This document shows, piece by piece, positions 27,681 through 38,209 of a DNA stretch of 59,851 nucleotides. Below the pieces are notes generated by a model. The model saw nothing but the letters and a program-made list of their open reading frames with translations. It was not told where the DNA came from and ran no database searches. Positions within the stretch are counted from its first letter, which is position 1; every line of letters begins with the position of its first letter. The DNA comes from Rhodococcoides kyotonense (GTDB taxonomy: Bacteria; Actinomycetota; Actinomycetes; Mycobacteriales; Mycobacteriaceae), in contig NZ_LVHI01000041.1 of NCBI RefSeq assembly GCF_001645385.1, forward strand, positions 113,144-172,994, given 5' to 3'. Position numbers and translations under genes: made by a program.

Positions 27681-28222
27681 CTAACCCTGCAACATCCCTG
27701 GCACCGGACAGGCGTCCACTGCCTCGGCGACGACGATGACGTCGTCCGGCACAGGCGGCCTACGCCCCTCTTCCCAATCGACTCCGACGAACGGAGTCTC
27801 GTCCTTCAGCACGTCCCACTCGTCCTGCGTGAACGCGCGGCCGCGACTCAGGAACCGAAGCCCCTCCGGAGTTTCCAGCGAGAACCCCGAACCACGACCC
27901 GGGACGACGTCGAGCACCATCTGAGTGTGCTTCCAGGCTTCGAACTGCGAACCCGAAATCCACACCGGTACCGCGTCGCCGCCCTCGGGAAGGTCGGTCG
28001 GGATGTCGCCGACGTTCAGACGAAGGTCCAACAGCCCCAGCAGGACGTCCCGGTCGCCGACGATGAATTCGTCTGCGGGATAACACATCGGCGACGACCC
28101 GTCGCAGCATCCACCGCTCTGATGCATCATCAGTGCGCCGTGGTTACCGCCGAGGCGACGGAGAAGCTCCATCGCCCCGGCGGTTGCTCTGAGCCGGGCC
28201 GGGGGCCGGCTTGCGGCAGGCA

Positions 28223-28223
<1 letters not shown>
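27681..28223 (-). CDS. DUF779 protein linked to aldehyde dehydrogenase
   Basis: The protein has 180 residues. It contains GNHGALMMHQSGGCCDGSSPMCYP (about 26-49), a Cys-rich motif with a CC pair typical of the DUF779 family, then DVLLGLL and SGSQFEAWKHTQMVLDVVPGRGSGFSLE. In many bacteria this family is encoded beside ExaC/AldA-type aldehyde dehydrogenases. Its molecular function is not established; the conserved Cys/His residues suggest metal binding or redox sensing (inference). The start overlaps the dehydrogenase stop by one base, so the two are co-translated. The stop abuts the repeat-element hairpin. Confidence 0.85.
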
Positions 28224-29746
<1,523 letters not shown>

Positions 29747-29798
29747 CTAGTGACTCCTTCGTCGTTCATCAACTGATGTGATTCAGAACACTAGAGTC

Positions 29799-29833
29799 TG
29801 CAACGTTGCAACTACGTTGCTGCACTGCGTGCA
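29799..29833. promoter_or_regulatory. Cluster of palindromes upstream of the aldehyde dehydrogenase
   Basis: Three symmetric sites overlap in 35 bases: TGCAACGTTGCA (perfect, 29799-29810), GCAAC-TAC-GTTGC (29808-29820) and TGCAC-TGC-GTGCA (29821-29833). They lie 53-87 bases upstream of the dehydrogenase ATG and just after the regulator stop. This looks like a multi-site binding region for the neighbouring GAF/HTH regulator. Confidence 0.6.
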
Positions 29834-29841
29834 GAAAGAAA

Positions 29842-31137
29842 CTACATGCCGAGCTGGCGATCCAGATGGTCGATACGTGCGCTGACCTGGCCGTACAACG
29901 CGGAATCGGCACTCAGCGTTGCCCGGTAGGCCTCCCACGCGACGAGGTCGCTCCTGCCGTGGATCGACGACGTCCATTGCGCCAGCAACATCGGGTCGCC
30001 GACGCGCAGTAGTGCAGCCTGGACCCGCGATCGCAGCTCGTCGCGAATCTCCTCGATCCCGGGCGACACCGATCCGGGCAGCACCGGGCCGGCATAGATA
30101 CGCAACGCTGCTTCCACGTCGCCGCGATCGAGCGCCCGACGAACGTCGTCGACGTCGGACGTCAGCGCACCCACCAGTCGGTAGGGGCGCGACGCCAGGC
30201 CGGAGGAGCCGAACGTCTTGCGCAGACGCGACATCTCGGCCCTGATGGTCACCGAGTCGAGTTCCTGCTCGTCGAGCAGCACTGCGAGATGGTCTGAGCT
30301 GAGTCCTTCGGGATGATCAGCCAACAGCAGCAGAATCTCGGCGTGACGCTGCGACAATGCGGTGCGACCGCTTCCCCGGACCAGTCCCGGCCTGCCCGAA
30401 CCCAGCACTTCGAGGCGAGGAGCTGTCTCGCCCAACGACTTCGGCGAGTTCATCAGATGCACGCGGAGCTCGGACTCGGCTGCGGCGACGGTCGCACGAA
30501 TCAACGAGAGAACCTCGGGGACTGCGACGCGCGGTCCTCCGGTGATGTCGATGGCGCCGAGGATGTGCCCGCTCGTCGGGTGGTGCACGGGAGCGGCCGA
30601 ACAACTCCAGTCGTGCACGGTACGAGTGAAGTGCTCGGCGGCAAAGATCTGCACACAATGGTCGACGGCGAGCGCGGTTCCCGGCGCGTTGGTGCCCTTG
30701 CTTTCCTCGCTCCAATCCGCCCCTTCGGCGAAATTCATCATCTGAGCACGGTCTTTCGCGGACGTGTCCCCTTCGACCCACAGGAGGCGGCCCTCCGCGT
30801 CGGAGATCGCCACGAGCAGACCGGTATCGGCGGCATCCTCGACGAGAAGTTTGCGAATGACGGGCCGAATGATCGACATGGGGTGACCGTTGCGATACCG
30901 CTCCAACTCGACACCCGTCAGCACCGGGGCCTCGTCGCGACCGTTGGGGTCGACTCCCTTGGTACGACTCCGCATCCAGGAATCGAGGACGACGGATCGG
31001 ACGGAATCCCCTGCAGGCCACTCGTGCTCGACGAAGGACCGATGAGCGGTCGACATCTTGCGAGCCAGGACATCGACGTCGTCACCGGGGCGAACTGCTA
31101 CCCACGGGTTGCCCTGTCCTGCCACTCTTCCTGTCAT
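29842..31137 (-). CDS. GAF-domain transcriptional regulator (AcoR-like, without AAA+ domain)
   Basis: The protein has 431 residues. The N-terminal half has VLDSWMRSR and the GAF-like sensory segment LLVAISDAEGRLLWVEGD ... WSEESKGTNAPGTALAV, the same arrangement as AcoR-family activators. The sigma54-interacting AAA+ domain is missing. Instead the C-terminal part carries a winged-helix-like stretch LSQRHAEILLLLADHPEGLSSDHLAVLL (about 268-295). This is the actinobacterial form found beside aldehyde dehydrogenase genes. It likely senses a small aldehyde or alcohol signal and activates the downstream dehydrogenase-DUF779 genes. Confidence 0.85.
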   Translation of the reverse strand: MTGRVAGQGNPWVAVRPGDDVDVLARKMSTAHRSFVEHEWPAGDSVRSVVLDSWMRSRTKGVDPNGRDEAPVLTGVELERYRNGHPMSIIRPVIRKLLVEDAADTGLLVAISDAEGRLLWVEGDTSAKDRAQMMNFAEGADWSEESKGTNAPGTALAVDHCVQIFAAEHFTRTVHDWSCSAAPVHHPTSGHILGAIDITGGPRVAVPEVLSLIRATVAAAESELRVHLMNSPKSLGETAPRLEVLGSGRPGLVRGSGRTALSQRHAEILLLLADHPEGLSSDHLAVLLDEQELDSVTIRAEMSRLRKTFGSSGLASRPYRLVGALTSDVDDVRRALDRGDVEAALRIYAGPVLPGSVSPGIEEIRDELRSRVQAALLRVGDPMLLAQWTSSIHGRSDLVAWEAYRATLSADSALYGQVSARIDHLDRQLGM

Positions 31138-31199
31138 CTACGTAGTCCCTCTTCAGACGCGTTCACACCACTGTAACGCAGCTCACACACGCAGGTACA

Positions 31200-31253
31200 G
31201 CCGCACACCCCCGAGTGAGGTGCGGCGCTACGGTCACTGCTGCCGACCGTAGC
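31200..31253. terminator. Tandem hairpins after mftG
   Basis: Two perfect inverted repeats stand side by side: GCCGCAC/GTGCGGC (31200-31206 and 31220-31226) and GCTACGGTC/GACCGTAGC (31227-31235 and 31245-31253, 9-base loop). The second begins 22 bases past the mftG stop on the minus strand. There is no T-tract. They probably end the mftE-F-G message and insulate the GAF regulator promoter. Confidence 0.55.
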
Positions 31254-31274
31254 CGATAATCGACGGACGCTCGT

Positions 31275-32759
31275 TCAGCCCAGGTCGTCGGCGATGTCGC
31301 GCGCTGCGCGTTCGGCCAGCATGATCACGGTCGCGTGCGGACCACGCGTGGGCACGACCGGGAACGACGACGTATCGACGACGTCGAGACCGTAGACACC
31401 TCGGACACGGCATCGGTCGTCGAGTACCGCGTCCGGGCCGCCCATCGCGCAACTTCCCGACAGGTGCAGAGCCGTGCCGAGTCGGCCGAGCAACCTGTCG
31501 CCGGCTACCTCGAGCTTCGTTGCGACAGCGGTCATCGGCGCCGTCGACAACAACGCGTCGACGACGTCGAGACCTGCGTGCAGCGCCGCACGGTCCGCCG
31601 CCGAGTCCAGATACCGATAGCGCACGAACGGCGAGTCCAGCGGATCGGCCGAGCGCAGCGTGATGTCCCCGCGACTGTCGGCCCGCATCAATCCGATTCC
31701 GATCATGGGATCCACCGGGCCGATGCCCGCGATCATGTATCCGAACGACGCTGTGTACGGCCGGATTTCGAGGTCGCCGACGTGCAGAACCACCTCGATC
31801 GGTGACGAGGGTCGAAAGGGTACCGAACTACGGTAGTAGACACCGATTTCGGGATGATCGGAAAAACCTCGACCCACTCGGGGATGGTCGAGACGAACGT
31901 CGATTCCGCAGTGCCGCAACGACTCCGCCGGTCCGACTCCGGACAACATCAACAACTGCGGTGTGCGCACCGCACCTGCGCACAGGACGACGCGGCTCGC
32001 TCGCATGTCGGTTGTCACGCCGCGACGGAGGATACGAACTCCGCATGCTGCGTCGCCGTCGAACAGTATCTTCAGAACGGTCGATTCCGTGAGAACCTCG
32101 AGATTGGGACGACTCAGACGCGGAATCAGATAGGTCGCAGCAGCATTCATGCGCATTCCGCGAAAGACGTTGAGCGGAACCGGCCCTGTTCCTCCAACCG
32201 GGCTTGGATCGTTCTTGTCCGGGTCGGCCGGGAACCCGAGCGACTCGCTCGCGTCGACGAACGCGGCAGTGACGCCACTCCACTCCTTCGGCGCTGTTCT
32301 CCACACCGGGATGGGCCCGCTGCTGCCGTGGCGGTCACTCGCGTAATCGTGATCGGTCTCCGACGCCGTGAAGTACGGCAGTACGTTCTCGTACGACCAT
32401 CTGGACGGCCAGTGCAGAAAGTCGTCCGGCCGGGCCCGGATGAAGTACGCGCCGTTCACGGCCCCCGATCCACCGAGCACTCGGCCGCGCGAGATCTCAC
32501 GCTCGACGCCGGGAGCGAGCTCTGCCGGGTAGGACGACGTCCACGGACTGCCAGGTCCGACCGGCAGAACATGGGCGTCGGCGATGTCCGGTGGGTAGTC
32601 CTGGACGCGGGAGACGCCCTGCCCGGCCTCGACGACGACAACCCTGCAGTCCGGGTTCTCACTGAGCCGAGACGCCACCACCGAACCGGACGAGCCGCCA
32701 CCGACGACGATCACATCCGCGTCGACGACGTCCGATCGGCCGACGGCGGGACCGCTCAC
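31275..32759 (-). CDS. mftG: Mycofactocin system GMC-family oxidoreductase
   Basis: The protein has 494 residues and a GTG start overlapping the mftF stop by 4 bases. The FAD Rossmann motif VIVVGGGSSGSVVASRLSE is at residues 16-34. GRVLGGSGAVNG (GMC signature) follows, SGVGP lies in the middle, and LSGSCAMG with a C-terminal VVDTSSFPVVPTRGPHATVIMLAER ends it. In mycobacteria MftG oxidises reduced mycofactocin and feeds its electrons to respiration. It is the last gene of the mftE-F-G run and lies before tandem hairpins. Confidence 0.92.
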   Translation of the reverse strand: MSGPAVGRSDVVDADVIVVGGGSSGSVVASRLSENPDCRVVVVEAGQGVSRVQDYPPDIADAHVLPVGPGSPWTSSYPAELAPGVEREISRGRVLGGSGAVNGAYFIRARPDDFLHWPSRWSYENVLPYFTASETDHDYASDRHGSSGPIPVWRTAPKEWSGVTAAFVDASESLGFPADPDKNDPSPVGGTGPVPLNVFRGMRMNAAATYLIPRLSRPNLEVLTESTVLKILFDGDAACGVRILRRGVTTDMRASRVVLCAGAVRTPQLLMLSGVGPAESLRHCGIDVRLDHPRVGRGFSDHPEIGVYYRSSVPFRPSSPIEVVLHVGDLEIRPYTASFGYMIAGIGPVDPMIGIGLMRADSRGDITLRSADPLDSPFVRYRYLDSAADRAALHAGLDVVDALLSTAPMTAVATKLEVAGDRLLGRLGTALHLSGSCAMGGPDAVLDDRCRVRGVYGLDVVDTSSFPVVPTRGPHATVIMLAERAARDIADDLG

Positions 32760-34174
32760 GAATCCATACGAGGCGTCAACGCGCCGAAGCTCCGAGATTC
32801 GACGGCACCTCGCCAGAGTCCAGCACCGTACGCGACGTCGTCCATGCGCTTGAAGAACGCGTAACGGATCGGGTCGAGTCCGCCGAGCTCACGGTGCTTG
32901 TACCAATCGGCGACGGCTTCTGCCACCGCCAGCCCGAGCGCGATCTTGCGAATTCGACTGGACAGCAACACCGCCAGCAGAGTGATCGGCCAATAATGTC
33001 GGCACAGCGCCGATGCGAGTTGCCACAGGCCGGCGACGAAACCTTCGGTCGCGAGGATGGCCGCGATGCGAGTCGGCTGGTCGAGTCCGACGAACATCTT
33101 GCGCAAGCGTCCGATGGTGACGGCCAGCGTGGCGAGTGCACCGATCACCCCGATCTTGGTCAGGCTCGCCGCCAGCAGGCACGCGACGAGCGTCCACGGG
33201 GACATCGCGATCGGAGGCACCATGCCGGGATGACGGTCGGCGAGTGGGCTGGCACCGGTGCCGTAGAACAGCTTGCGTCCGAACCAGCGGCCGAACGTCA
33301 CCCGGTGGTCGTGCGCCACGTTGGCGACGGGCTCGTACCGCAGGCGCCACCCGGCCTCCTGCAGTCGCCAGCACAGATCGACGTCCTCGGCGACGTGCAT
33401 CGACTCGTCGAAGCCGTTGCATTCCTCGACGACGCGGCGGCGAATCAACATCGCTGCGCTCGGCACGTAGGAAACCGAGCTACCCGCCTGCACCGCTGCC
33501 TCCCGACGCCCCAGATCCAGGGACGACCGGGCGTGTTCGTACCGGGCGAGCGCGTTGCCCTCCGGTTCGAGTGCCACGATGCGCGGCGCGACCAGAGCGA
33601 CCGCCGGATCGGAGAAGTGCCCGAGCATCACCTCGAGCCAGCCCTTGCGCGGAACGACGTCGGAATCGAGGAACGCGACGAAATCGGTTGTGGCGCTGCG
33701 TAACCCCGTGTTGCGCGCCGCTGCCGGCCCGCGTGAGGTCTCGTGCCGCAGAACCGTGACCCCGCCGACGCTCCACTCCATCGCGGGAGGCTTCACCGGC
33801 ACGTCCGATCCGTCGTCGACGACGATGACGTTCAGGCCGTGCAGCGCAGGCAGCAATCGTCCGAGGCCGGCTGCGTTGTTCTTCAGCGGCACCACGACGG
33901 TGACATCGCGGGGCGACGGGATCGACATCGGCCGCGGATTCGCCACGCCCGAATCGAGCAGCTTCCGCGCGACGAGAGCGGACTGTGAATCGGTGACCTC
34001 GAGGAAACCGTCGCCGATCATCGCGGCGGCCGTGGGCGCCAACTTCAGCATGCGTGTGGGGGATCCCCCGATCAGAACGCGACCGTCCGAGTATGTACGT
34101 ACGCGCGGATCGACGCGCACCCCGAAACCATCAGGCAACCGACCTTGACCCATTTGGTGATCGTAAGCGGACAC
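32756..34174 (-). CDS. mftF: Mycofactocin glycosyltransferase
   Basis: The protein has 472 residues. An N-terminal wing (LKLAPTAAAMIGDGFLEVTD, about 43-62) precedes a GT2-type domain: VTVVVPLKNNAAGLGRLLPAL, IVVDDGS, RGPAAARNTGL, FLDSDVVP (the DxD metal site) and the acceptor motif VAEDVDLCWRLQEAGWRL. Several membrane segments and YKHRELGGLDP close the protein. MftF adds beta-1,4-linked glucose units to premycofactocin. The start is 82 bases from the mftE stop, and mftG overlaps its end. Confidence 0.94.
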   Translation of the reverse strand: MSAYDHQMGQGRLPDGFGVRVDPRVRTYSDGRVLIGGSPTRMLKLAPTAAAMIGDGFLEVTDSQSALVARKLLDSGVANPRPMSIPSPRDVTVVVPLKNNAAGLGRLLPALHGLNVIVVDDGSDVPVKPPAMEWSVGGVTVLRHETSRGPAAARNTGLRSATTDFVAFLDSDVVPRKGWLEVMLGHFSDPAVALVAPRIVALEPEGNALARYEHARSSLDLGRREAAVQAGSSVSYVPSAAMLIRRRVVEECNGFDESMHVAEDVDLCWRLQEAGWRLRYEPVANVAHDHRVTFGRWFGRKLFYGTGASPLADRHPGMVPPIAMSPWTLVACLLAASLTKIGVIGALATLAVTIGRLRKMFVGLDQPTRIAAILATEGFVAGLWQLASALCRHYWPITLLAVLLSSRIRKIALGLAVAEAVADWYKHRELGGLDPIRYAFFKRMDDVAYGAGLWRGAVESRSFGALTPRMDS

Positions 34175-34256
34175 GGGACGAAAGTGTCATCCACGGCCCG
34201 AAAAAGTCACTAACATACCGTGCGCCTGTTTTCGTCCTGGGCTTTCGGCCGTTTCA

Positions 34257-34946
34257 CTACACCAACATCCCCGTAGCCGACGGCATCCAGCGCGCCGTCG
34301 CCGCCGTCGCACGACGAACCATGTCGTCCAGGATGGACGCCCCCTCCTCCGCCGTGGCGCGACGCGGATCGCCGAGCACACCGTTCTCCGACACCGCGCG
34401 CGTTCCGCCCTCCCGTAGCCGCGGAAGCAGGTCGGGGAGGGCTTCGACGTTTCCGACCTCGACGCGTTCCATGTCGACGACCTCGGGTGAAAGATGCAGC
34501 AGCAGCGAGGTTTCGGTGTGTCCGGCATGGGCGTCGGCGCCGGGGACGGCACACGGCACCCAGGCGACGTCGCGTCCCTCGTACCGCAGCAGAGTGGTGG
34601 CGTCGACCAAGGTGGGGACGTTGCCACCGTGTCCGTTGACGAACAGCACGCGGGGCGCCCACCGACACGCCGACCTCCCGTACTCGACGAGCAGAGTCCG
34701 CAGCGCGTCGGCGCCGATCGACACCGTGCCCGGGAAACCCTCGTGCTCGCCGCTGGCGCCGTAGCCGATGGCGGGTGCCAGGGACGCGTCGGGCAACCGG
34801 GAGGCGACGGCGACGGCGATGCGCGTGTCGGTGTCCAGCGGCAGGTGCGGCCCGTGCTGTTCGAACGCCCCCACCGGAACGACGACCGTCGACACGCCAC
34901 CGACGTGCTGCCACCCCACGTCGGCCAGTGGTGTCGGGTGCGTCAT
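34257..34946 (-). CDS. mftE: Mycofactocin precursor peptide peptidase
   Basis: The protein has 229 residues from the ATG at 34946. It is a creatininase-family metal hydrolase, with EQHGPHLPLDTD near residue 31, GEHEGFPGTVSIG, the metal motif NGHGGN near residue 107, and HAGHTETS. MftE cuts the MftC-modified precursor to release the C-terminal Val-Tyr-derived heterocycle. Unlike the usual order, it is not next to mftD: a four-gene opposite-strand cassette separates them. Its start diverges from the GntR gene 88 bases away. Confidence 0.94.
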   Translation of the reverse strand: MTHPTPLADVGWQHVGGVSTVVVPVGAFEQHGPHLPLDTDTRIAVAVASRLPDASLAPAIGYGASGEHEGFPGTVSIGADALRTLLVEYGRSACRWAPRVLFVNGHGGNVPTLVDATTLLRYEGRDVAWVPCAVPGADAHAGHTETSLLLHLSPEVVDMERVEVGNVEALPDLLPRLREGGTRAVSENGVLGDPRRATAEEGASILDDMVRRATAATARWMPSATGMLV

Positions 34947-35034
34947 TCGCCCGATGCTAGTGCAGCGCACTTTTCACATGAACGAAACATCGACCGGTTA
35001 GCGTTCTCACCCGAGGATCTTCGAAGGGAGCGAC

Positions 35035-35751
35035 GTGCCACCTCGTCGAAGATCCGTGCTTCTCGATCGATTGAACATCTCTGCCCCCGGAAGCCGGCAA
35101 CACGCAATTCTCGACGAGCTGCGACGCGTCATTCTTTCCGGCGACGCACCGCCCACGACCCCGATTCCATTGAACGACGTCGCGGATATGTTCGGCGTCA
35201 GTCCCATTCCTGTTCGGGAGTCGCTCAAAACACTGATCGGTGAAGGATTGGTGGATCACCGGCCCAATCTCGGATACACCGTCGCGCAATTGACGTCCGC
35301 GGAATTATGCGAAATGTACATCGTGCGGGAAGTCCTGGAAAGCGCCGCGCTCGCGACTGCTGTCGAGTTGGCCACCGACGACGACCGTGAGCGCGCGATC
35401 ATCGCGAACAAGGTTCTGGAACAGGCGATCACAGCTGACGACCCACGCGAGTACCACCGTCGGAGTCGTGAATTCCACATGGCGCTGACGCGGCCGTCAC
35501 GCATGAAAAGACTTCTCCACATGCTCGAAGCGGCCTGGAACATCACCGAGCCTGTTCAGCCGATGGTGCACGTCGCCGGTTCGGATCGCGTGACACTGCA
35601 TTCCGATCATCGACAGATGCTCGATGCATTTCTCGGCCGCGACGCAGCTGCTCTGTCGACTATCGCGCAATATCATCACGGACGTTTGAACACGGTCATT
35701 TCTTCCATTCCCGCGGACACCGGTCTGCTCGCAGATCCCACCACGGATTGA
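35035..35751 (+). CDS. GntR/FCD-family transcriptional regulator
   Basis: The protein has 238 residues and a GTG start with GAAGGGAG 4 bases upstream. The winged helix reads ILDELRRVILSGD ... PLNDVADMFGVSPIPVRESLKTLIGEGLVDHRP (about 25-80), followed by an all-helical FCD ligand domain with YIVREVLESAA, EFHMALTRP and HRQMLDAFLGRD. It is probably the control gene of the transporter-racemase cassette that follows on the same strand. It shares an 88-base divergent promoter region with mftE, so it might also affect the mft genes. Confidence 0.92.
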   Translation: MPPRRRSVLLDRLNISAPGSRQHAILDELRRVILSGDAPPTTPIPLNDVADMFGVSPIPVRESLKTLIGEGLVDHRPNLGYTVAQLTSAELCEMYIVREVLESAALATAVELATDDDRERAIIANKVLEQAITADDPREYHRRSREFHMALTRPSRMKRLLHMLEAAWNITEPVQPMVHVAGSDRVTLHSDHRQMLDAFLGRDAAALSTIAQYHHGRLNTVISSIPADTGLLADPTTD

Positions 35752-35893
35752 GCGGCCCGAAAGATATATTCCTGCCGTCACGCGGACGCAACACGTGCTC
35801 GCTACCTTTTGTCGCAGGTTCGCTCCATCGTCGTGGTCGAGCCTTCGCCATGCATTTCGTCCGCATGGAGCCCATCGCCCATCAGGAGCATCG

Positions 35894-37456
35894 ATGACAA
35901 ATTCAGTGCACGGACCAGGCACTTCGCCGGTAGGTGACGTGGTCGAAGCAGCGGGCCACCCGGTCGGCGGAGGCCTGATCAAGGACTCGTACGACCCACG
36001 GCTGACCAACGAGGATCTCGCCCCGCTGAAGAAGCAGTCGTGGACCTCGTACAACCTGTTCGCGTTCTGGATGTCCGACGTGCATTCGGTCGGCGGATAC
36101 GTCACGGCGGGAAGCTTGTTCGCTCTCGGACTGGCGAGCTGGCAGGTCCTCGTCGCGCTCCTCGTCGGCATCACGATCGTCTACTTCTTCTGCAATCTCG
36201 TCGCCAAGCCCAGCCAGGCTGCGGGCGTTCCCTACCCGGTCATCTGCCGCGTGTCGTTCGGCGTACTCGGCGCCAACATCCCAGCCATCATCCGTGGCCT
36301 CATCGCCGTCGCGTGGTACGGCATCCAGACGTTCCTCGCGTCGGCTGCTCTCGACATCGTGCTCATCAAACTGTTCCCGGGGCTGGCGCCGTACGCCGTG
36401 ACCGCCGATTACGGATTCGCCGGTCTTTCCGCGCTCGGGTGGGCCAGTTTCCTGTTCCTGTGGGTGCTGCAGGCCGCGGTGTTCTGGCGCGGCATGGAGT
36501 CGATTCGCAGGTTCATCGACTTCTGCGGTCCGGCCGTCTACGTCGTCATGTTCCTACTGTGCGGATACCTGATCTGGAAAGCCGGTTGGGGCGCAATCGA
36601 TCTGAACCTCGGCGAGGTCGAGTACACGGGCTTCAGCTCGGTTCCGGTCATGCTCGGGGCGATCGCCCTTGTCGTGTCGTACTTCTCCGGCCCGATGCTC
36701 AACTTCGGTGACTTCTCCCGCTACGGGAAGTCCTACGGTGCGGTGAAGAAAGGCAACTTCCTCGGACTTCCCCTCAACTTCCTCGTGTTCTCGATTCTGG
36801 TCGTCGTCACGGCGTCGCTGACGCTTCCGGTCTTCGGTGAGCTCATCACCGATCCGGTCGAGACCGTGGCCCGGATCGACAGCACGTTCGCCATCGTGCT
36901 CGGCGCGCTGACGTTCACGATCGCCACCATCGGTATCAACATCGTCGCCAACTTCATCTCACCCGCGTTCGACTTCTCGAACGTCAGCCCGCAACGCATC
37001 AGCTGGCGTGCAGGCGGCATGATCGCCGCCGTCGGCTCGGTCCTCATCACGCCGTGGAACCTGTACAACAATCCGGAGGTCATTCACCTGACACTCGAAA
37101 CGCTCGGTGCGTTCATCGGCCCACTGTTCGGCGTTCTCATCGCCGACTACTACCTGGTCCGCAAGCAGAAGGTCGTCGTCGATGATCTGTTCACGATGTC
37201 ACCGGCCGGAAAGTACTGGTACTCCAAGGGATACAACCCGGCTGCGGTGTACGCCACCGTCGTCGGCGCCCTGGCCGCGATGTTCCCCGTGTTGTTCAAC
37301 GGCGCGATCGACGGCATGGAGATCGCTGGCATGGCCACCGCGTCGAAGTACAGCTGGTTCATCGGATGCGGCATCGGATTCGGCCTGTACTTCCTGCTCG
37401 CCACCAAGACGAAGCTCGCAGTGACGAACCACCTCGACGACACAGCGAAGGTCTAG
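35894..37456 (+). CDS. NCS1-family hydantoin/nucleobase transporter
   Basis: The protein has 520 residues from the ATG at 35894, with AGGAG 6 bases upstream. It has about 12 membrane segments. LTNEDLAPLKKQSWTSYNLFAFWMSDVHSVGGYVTAGSLF is the NCS1 signature, closely like the hydantoin transporter Mhp1 and allantoin permeases. FSGPMLNFGDFSRYGKSY and NPEVIHLTLETLGAFIGPLFGVLIADYYLVR follow. It should carry a hydantoin, allantoin or nucleobase with sodium or protons. The racemase gene starts 9 bases downstream, which supports a hydantoin-type substrate. Confidence 0.9.
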   Translation: MTNSVHGPGTSPVGDVVEAAGHPVGGGLIKDSYDPRLTNEDLAPLKKQSWTSYNLFAFWMSDVHSVGGYVTAGSLFALGLASWQVLVALLVGITIVYFFCNLVAKPSQAAGVPYPVICRVSFGVLGANIPAIIRGLIAVAWYGIQTFLASAALDIVLIKLFPGLAPYAVTADYGFAGLSALGWASFLFLWVLQAAVFWRGMESIRRFIDFCGPAVYVVMFLLCGYLIWKAGWGAIDLNLGEVEYTGFSSVPVMLGAIALVVSYFSGPMLNFGDFSRYGKSYGAVKKGNFLGLPLNFLVFSILVVVTASLTLPVFGELITDPVETVARIDSTFAIVLGALTFTIATIGINIVANFISPAFDFSNVSPQRISWRAGGMIAAVGSVLITPWNLYNNPEVIHLTLETLGAFIGPLFGVLIADYYLVRKQKVVVDDLFTMSPAGKYWYSKGYNPAAVYATVVGALAAMFPVLFNGAIDGMEIAGMATASKYSWFIGCGIGFGLYFLLATKTKLAVTNHLDDTAKV

Positions 37457-37465
37457 GAATTTCCA

Positions 37466-38161
37466 GTGCTGATCAAGGTCGTCAACCCGAACACCACATG
37501 GTCGATGACCGCGTTGATCGGTCAGTGTGCCCGGGCCGTCTCGAGCCCGGGCACAGTGATCGACGCGGTCAGTCCGACGATGGGGCCTGCGTCCATCGAG
37601 TCTCACATCGACGAAGCCCTCTGTGTGTCCGGCATTCTCGAACAGATTGCTCTCGGCGAAGAACAGGGTGCCGACGGCTACGTCATCGCCTGCTTCGGAG
37701 ACCCGGGTCTCGACGCGGCACGTGAAGCCACGTCCGGTCCGGTCGTCGGAATCGCCGAGGCCGCCATGCACGCGGCAACTTTCCTCGGCCGCGGTTTTTC
37801 TGTCGTCACCACAGTGGGGCGGACGACCGGACGAGCATGGGATCTCGCGGACCGCTACGGCTTCGCGCGGCAGTGCCGGGGCGTTCACGCCTGCGAGATT
37901 CCGGTTCTCGAGCTCGAAACCGATCCCGACGCTCGCACGATCATCACCGAAGCCTGCCGGCGCGCGGCCTCGCAGGACGGCAGCGACACCATCGTCCTGG
38001 GCTGCGCAGGCATGGCCGATCTGCGCGCACACATCGAGAGGGAAATCGGTAGGCCCGTCGTCGACGGCGTGGCCGCAGCGACGACGACGGTGCAATCGCT
38101 CGTCACGATGGGACTGCGCACCGGGAGTGCGGCTCCGTCGCACGTGCGCGAAAATACATAG
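37466..38161 (+). CDS. Asp/Glu/hydantoin racemase family protein
   Basis: The protein has 231 residues. The family motif VVNPNTT opens the protein, and the two catalytic cysteines are seen in ACFGDPGL (Cys76) and LGCAGM (Cys180). This pattern fits hydantoin or allantoin racemases better than MurI. The last residues VRENT and the stop codon are written by the dispersed palindromic element, so the natural end of the protein may once have been different. No hydantoinase or carbamoylase is in the cassette, so the downstream steps must be elsewhere. Confidence 0.87.
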   Translation: MLIKVVNPNTTWSMTALIGQCARAVSSPGTVIDAVSPTMGPASIESHIDEALCVSGILEQIALGEEQGADGYVIACFGDPGLDAAREATSGPVVGIAEAAMHAATFLGRGFSVVTTVGRTTGRAWDLADRYGFARQCRGVHACEIPVLELETDPDARTIITEACRRAASQDGSDTIVLGCAGMADLRAHIEREIGRPVVDGVAAATTTVQSLVTMGLRTGSAAPSHVRENT

Positions 38162-38196
38162 CCCGCTATACATTTCCGCGCACATGCGCGAAGCGC
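38144..38196. repeat. Dispersed palindromic element, copy 2
   Basis: GTGCGCGAAAATACATAG (38144-38161) and its partner 38166-38183 match at 15 of 18 positions around a CCCG loop. The mini-hairpin GCGC-GAA-GCGC follows at 38186-38196. The first arm encodes the last five codons and stop of the racemase gene; the second hairpin ends 13 bases before the kinase start. It has the same plan as the copies at 27589 and 38825. Confidence 0.75.
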
Positions 38197-38209
38197 CTAT
38201 CGTCGAAGA

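Noticed and set aside
29842..31137. Sigma54-dependent activator
   Set aside because: Despite AcoR-like sensory sequence there is no AAA+ GAFTGA domain, and actinobacteria lack sigma54.
35795..35893. N-terminal extension of the NCS1 transporter
   Set aside because: The Arg-rich extension has no homology, and AGGAG is well placed before the ATG at 35894.
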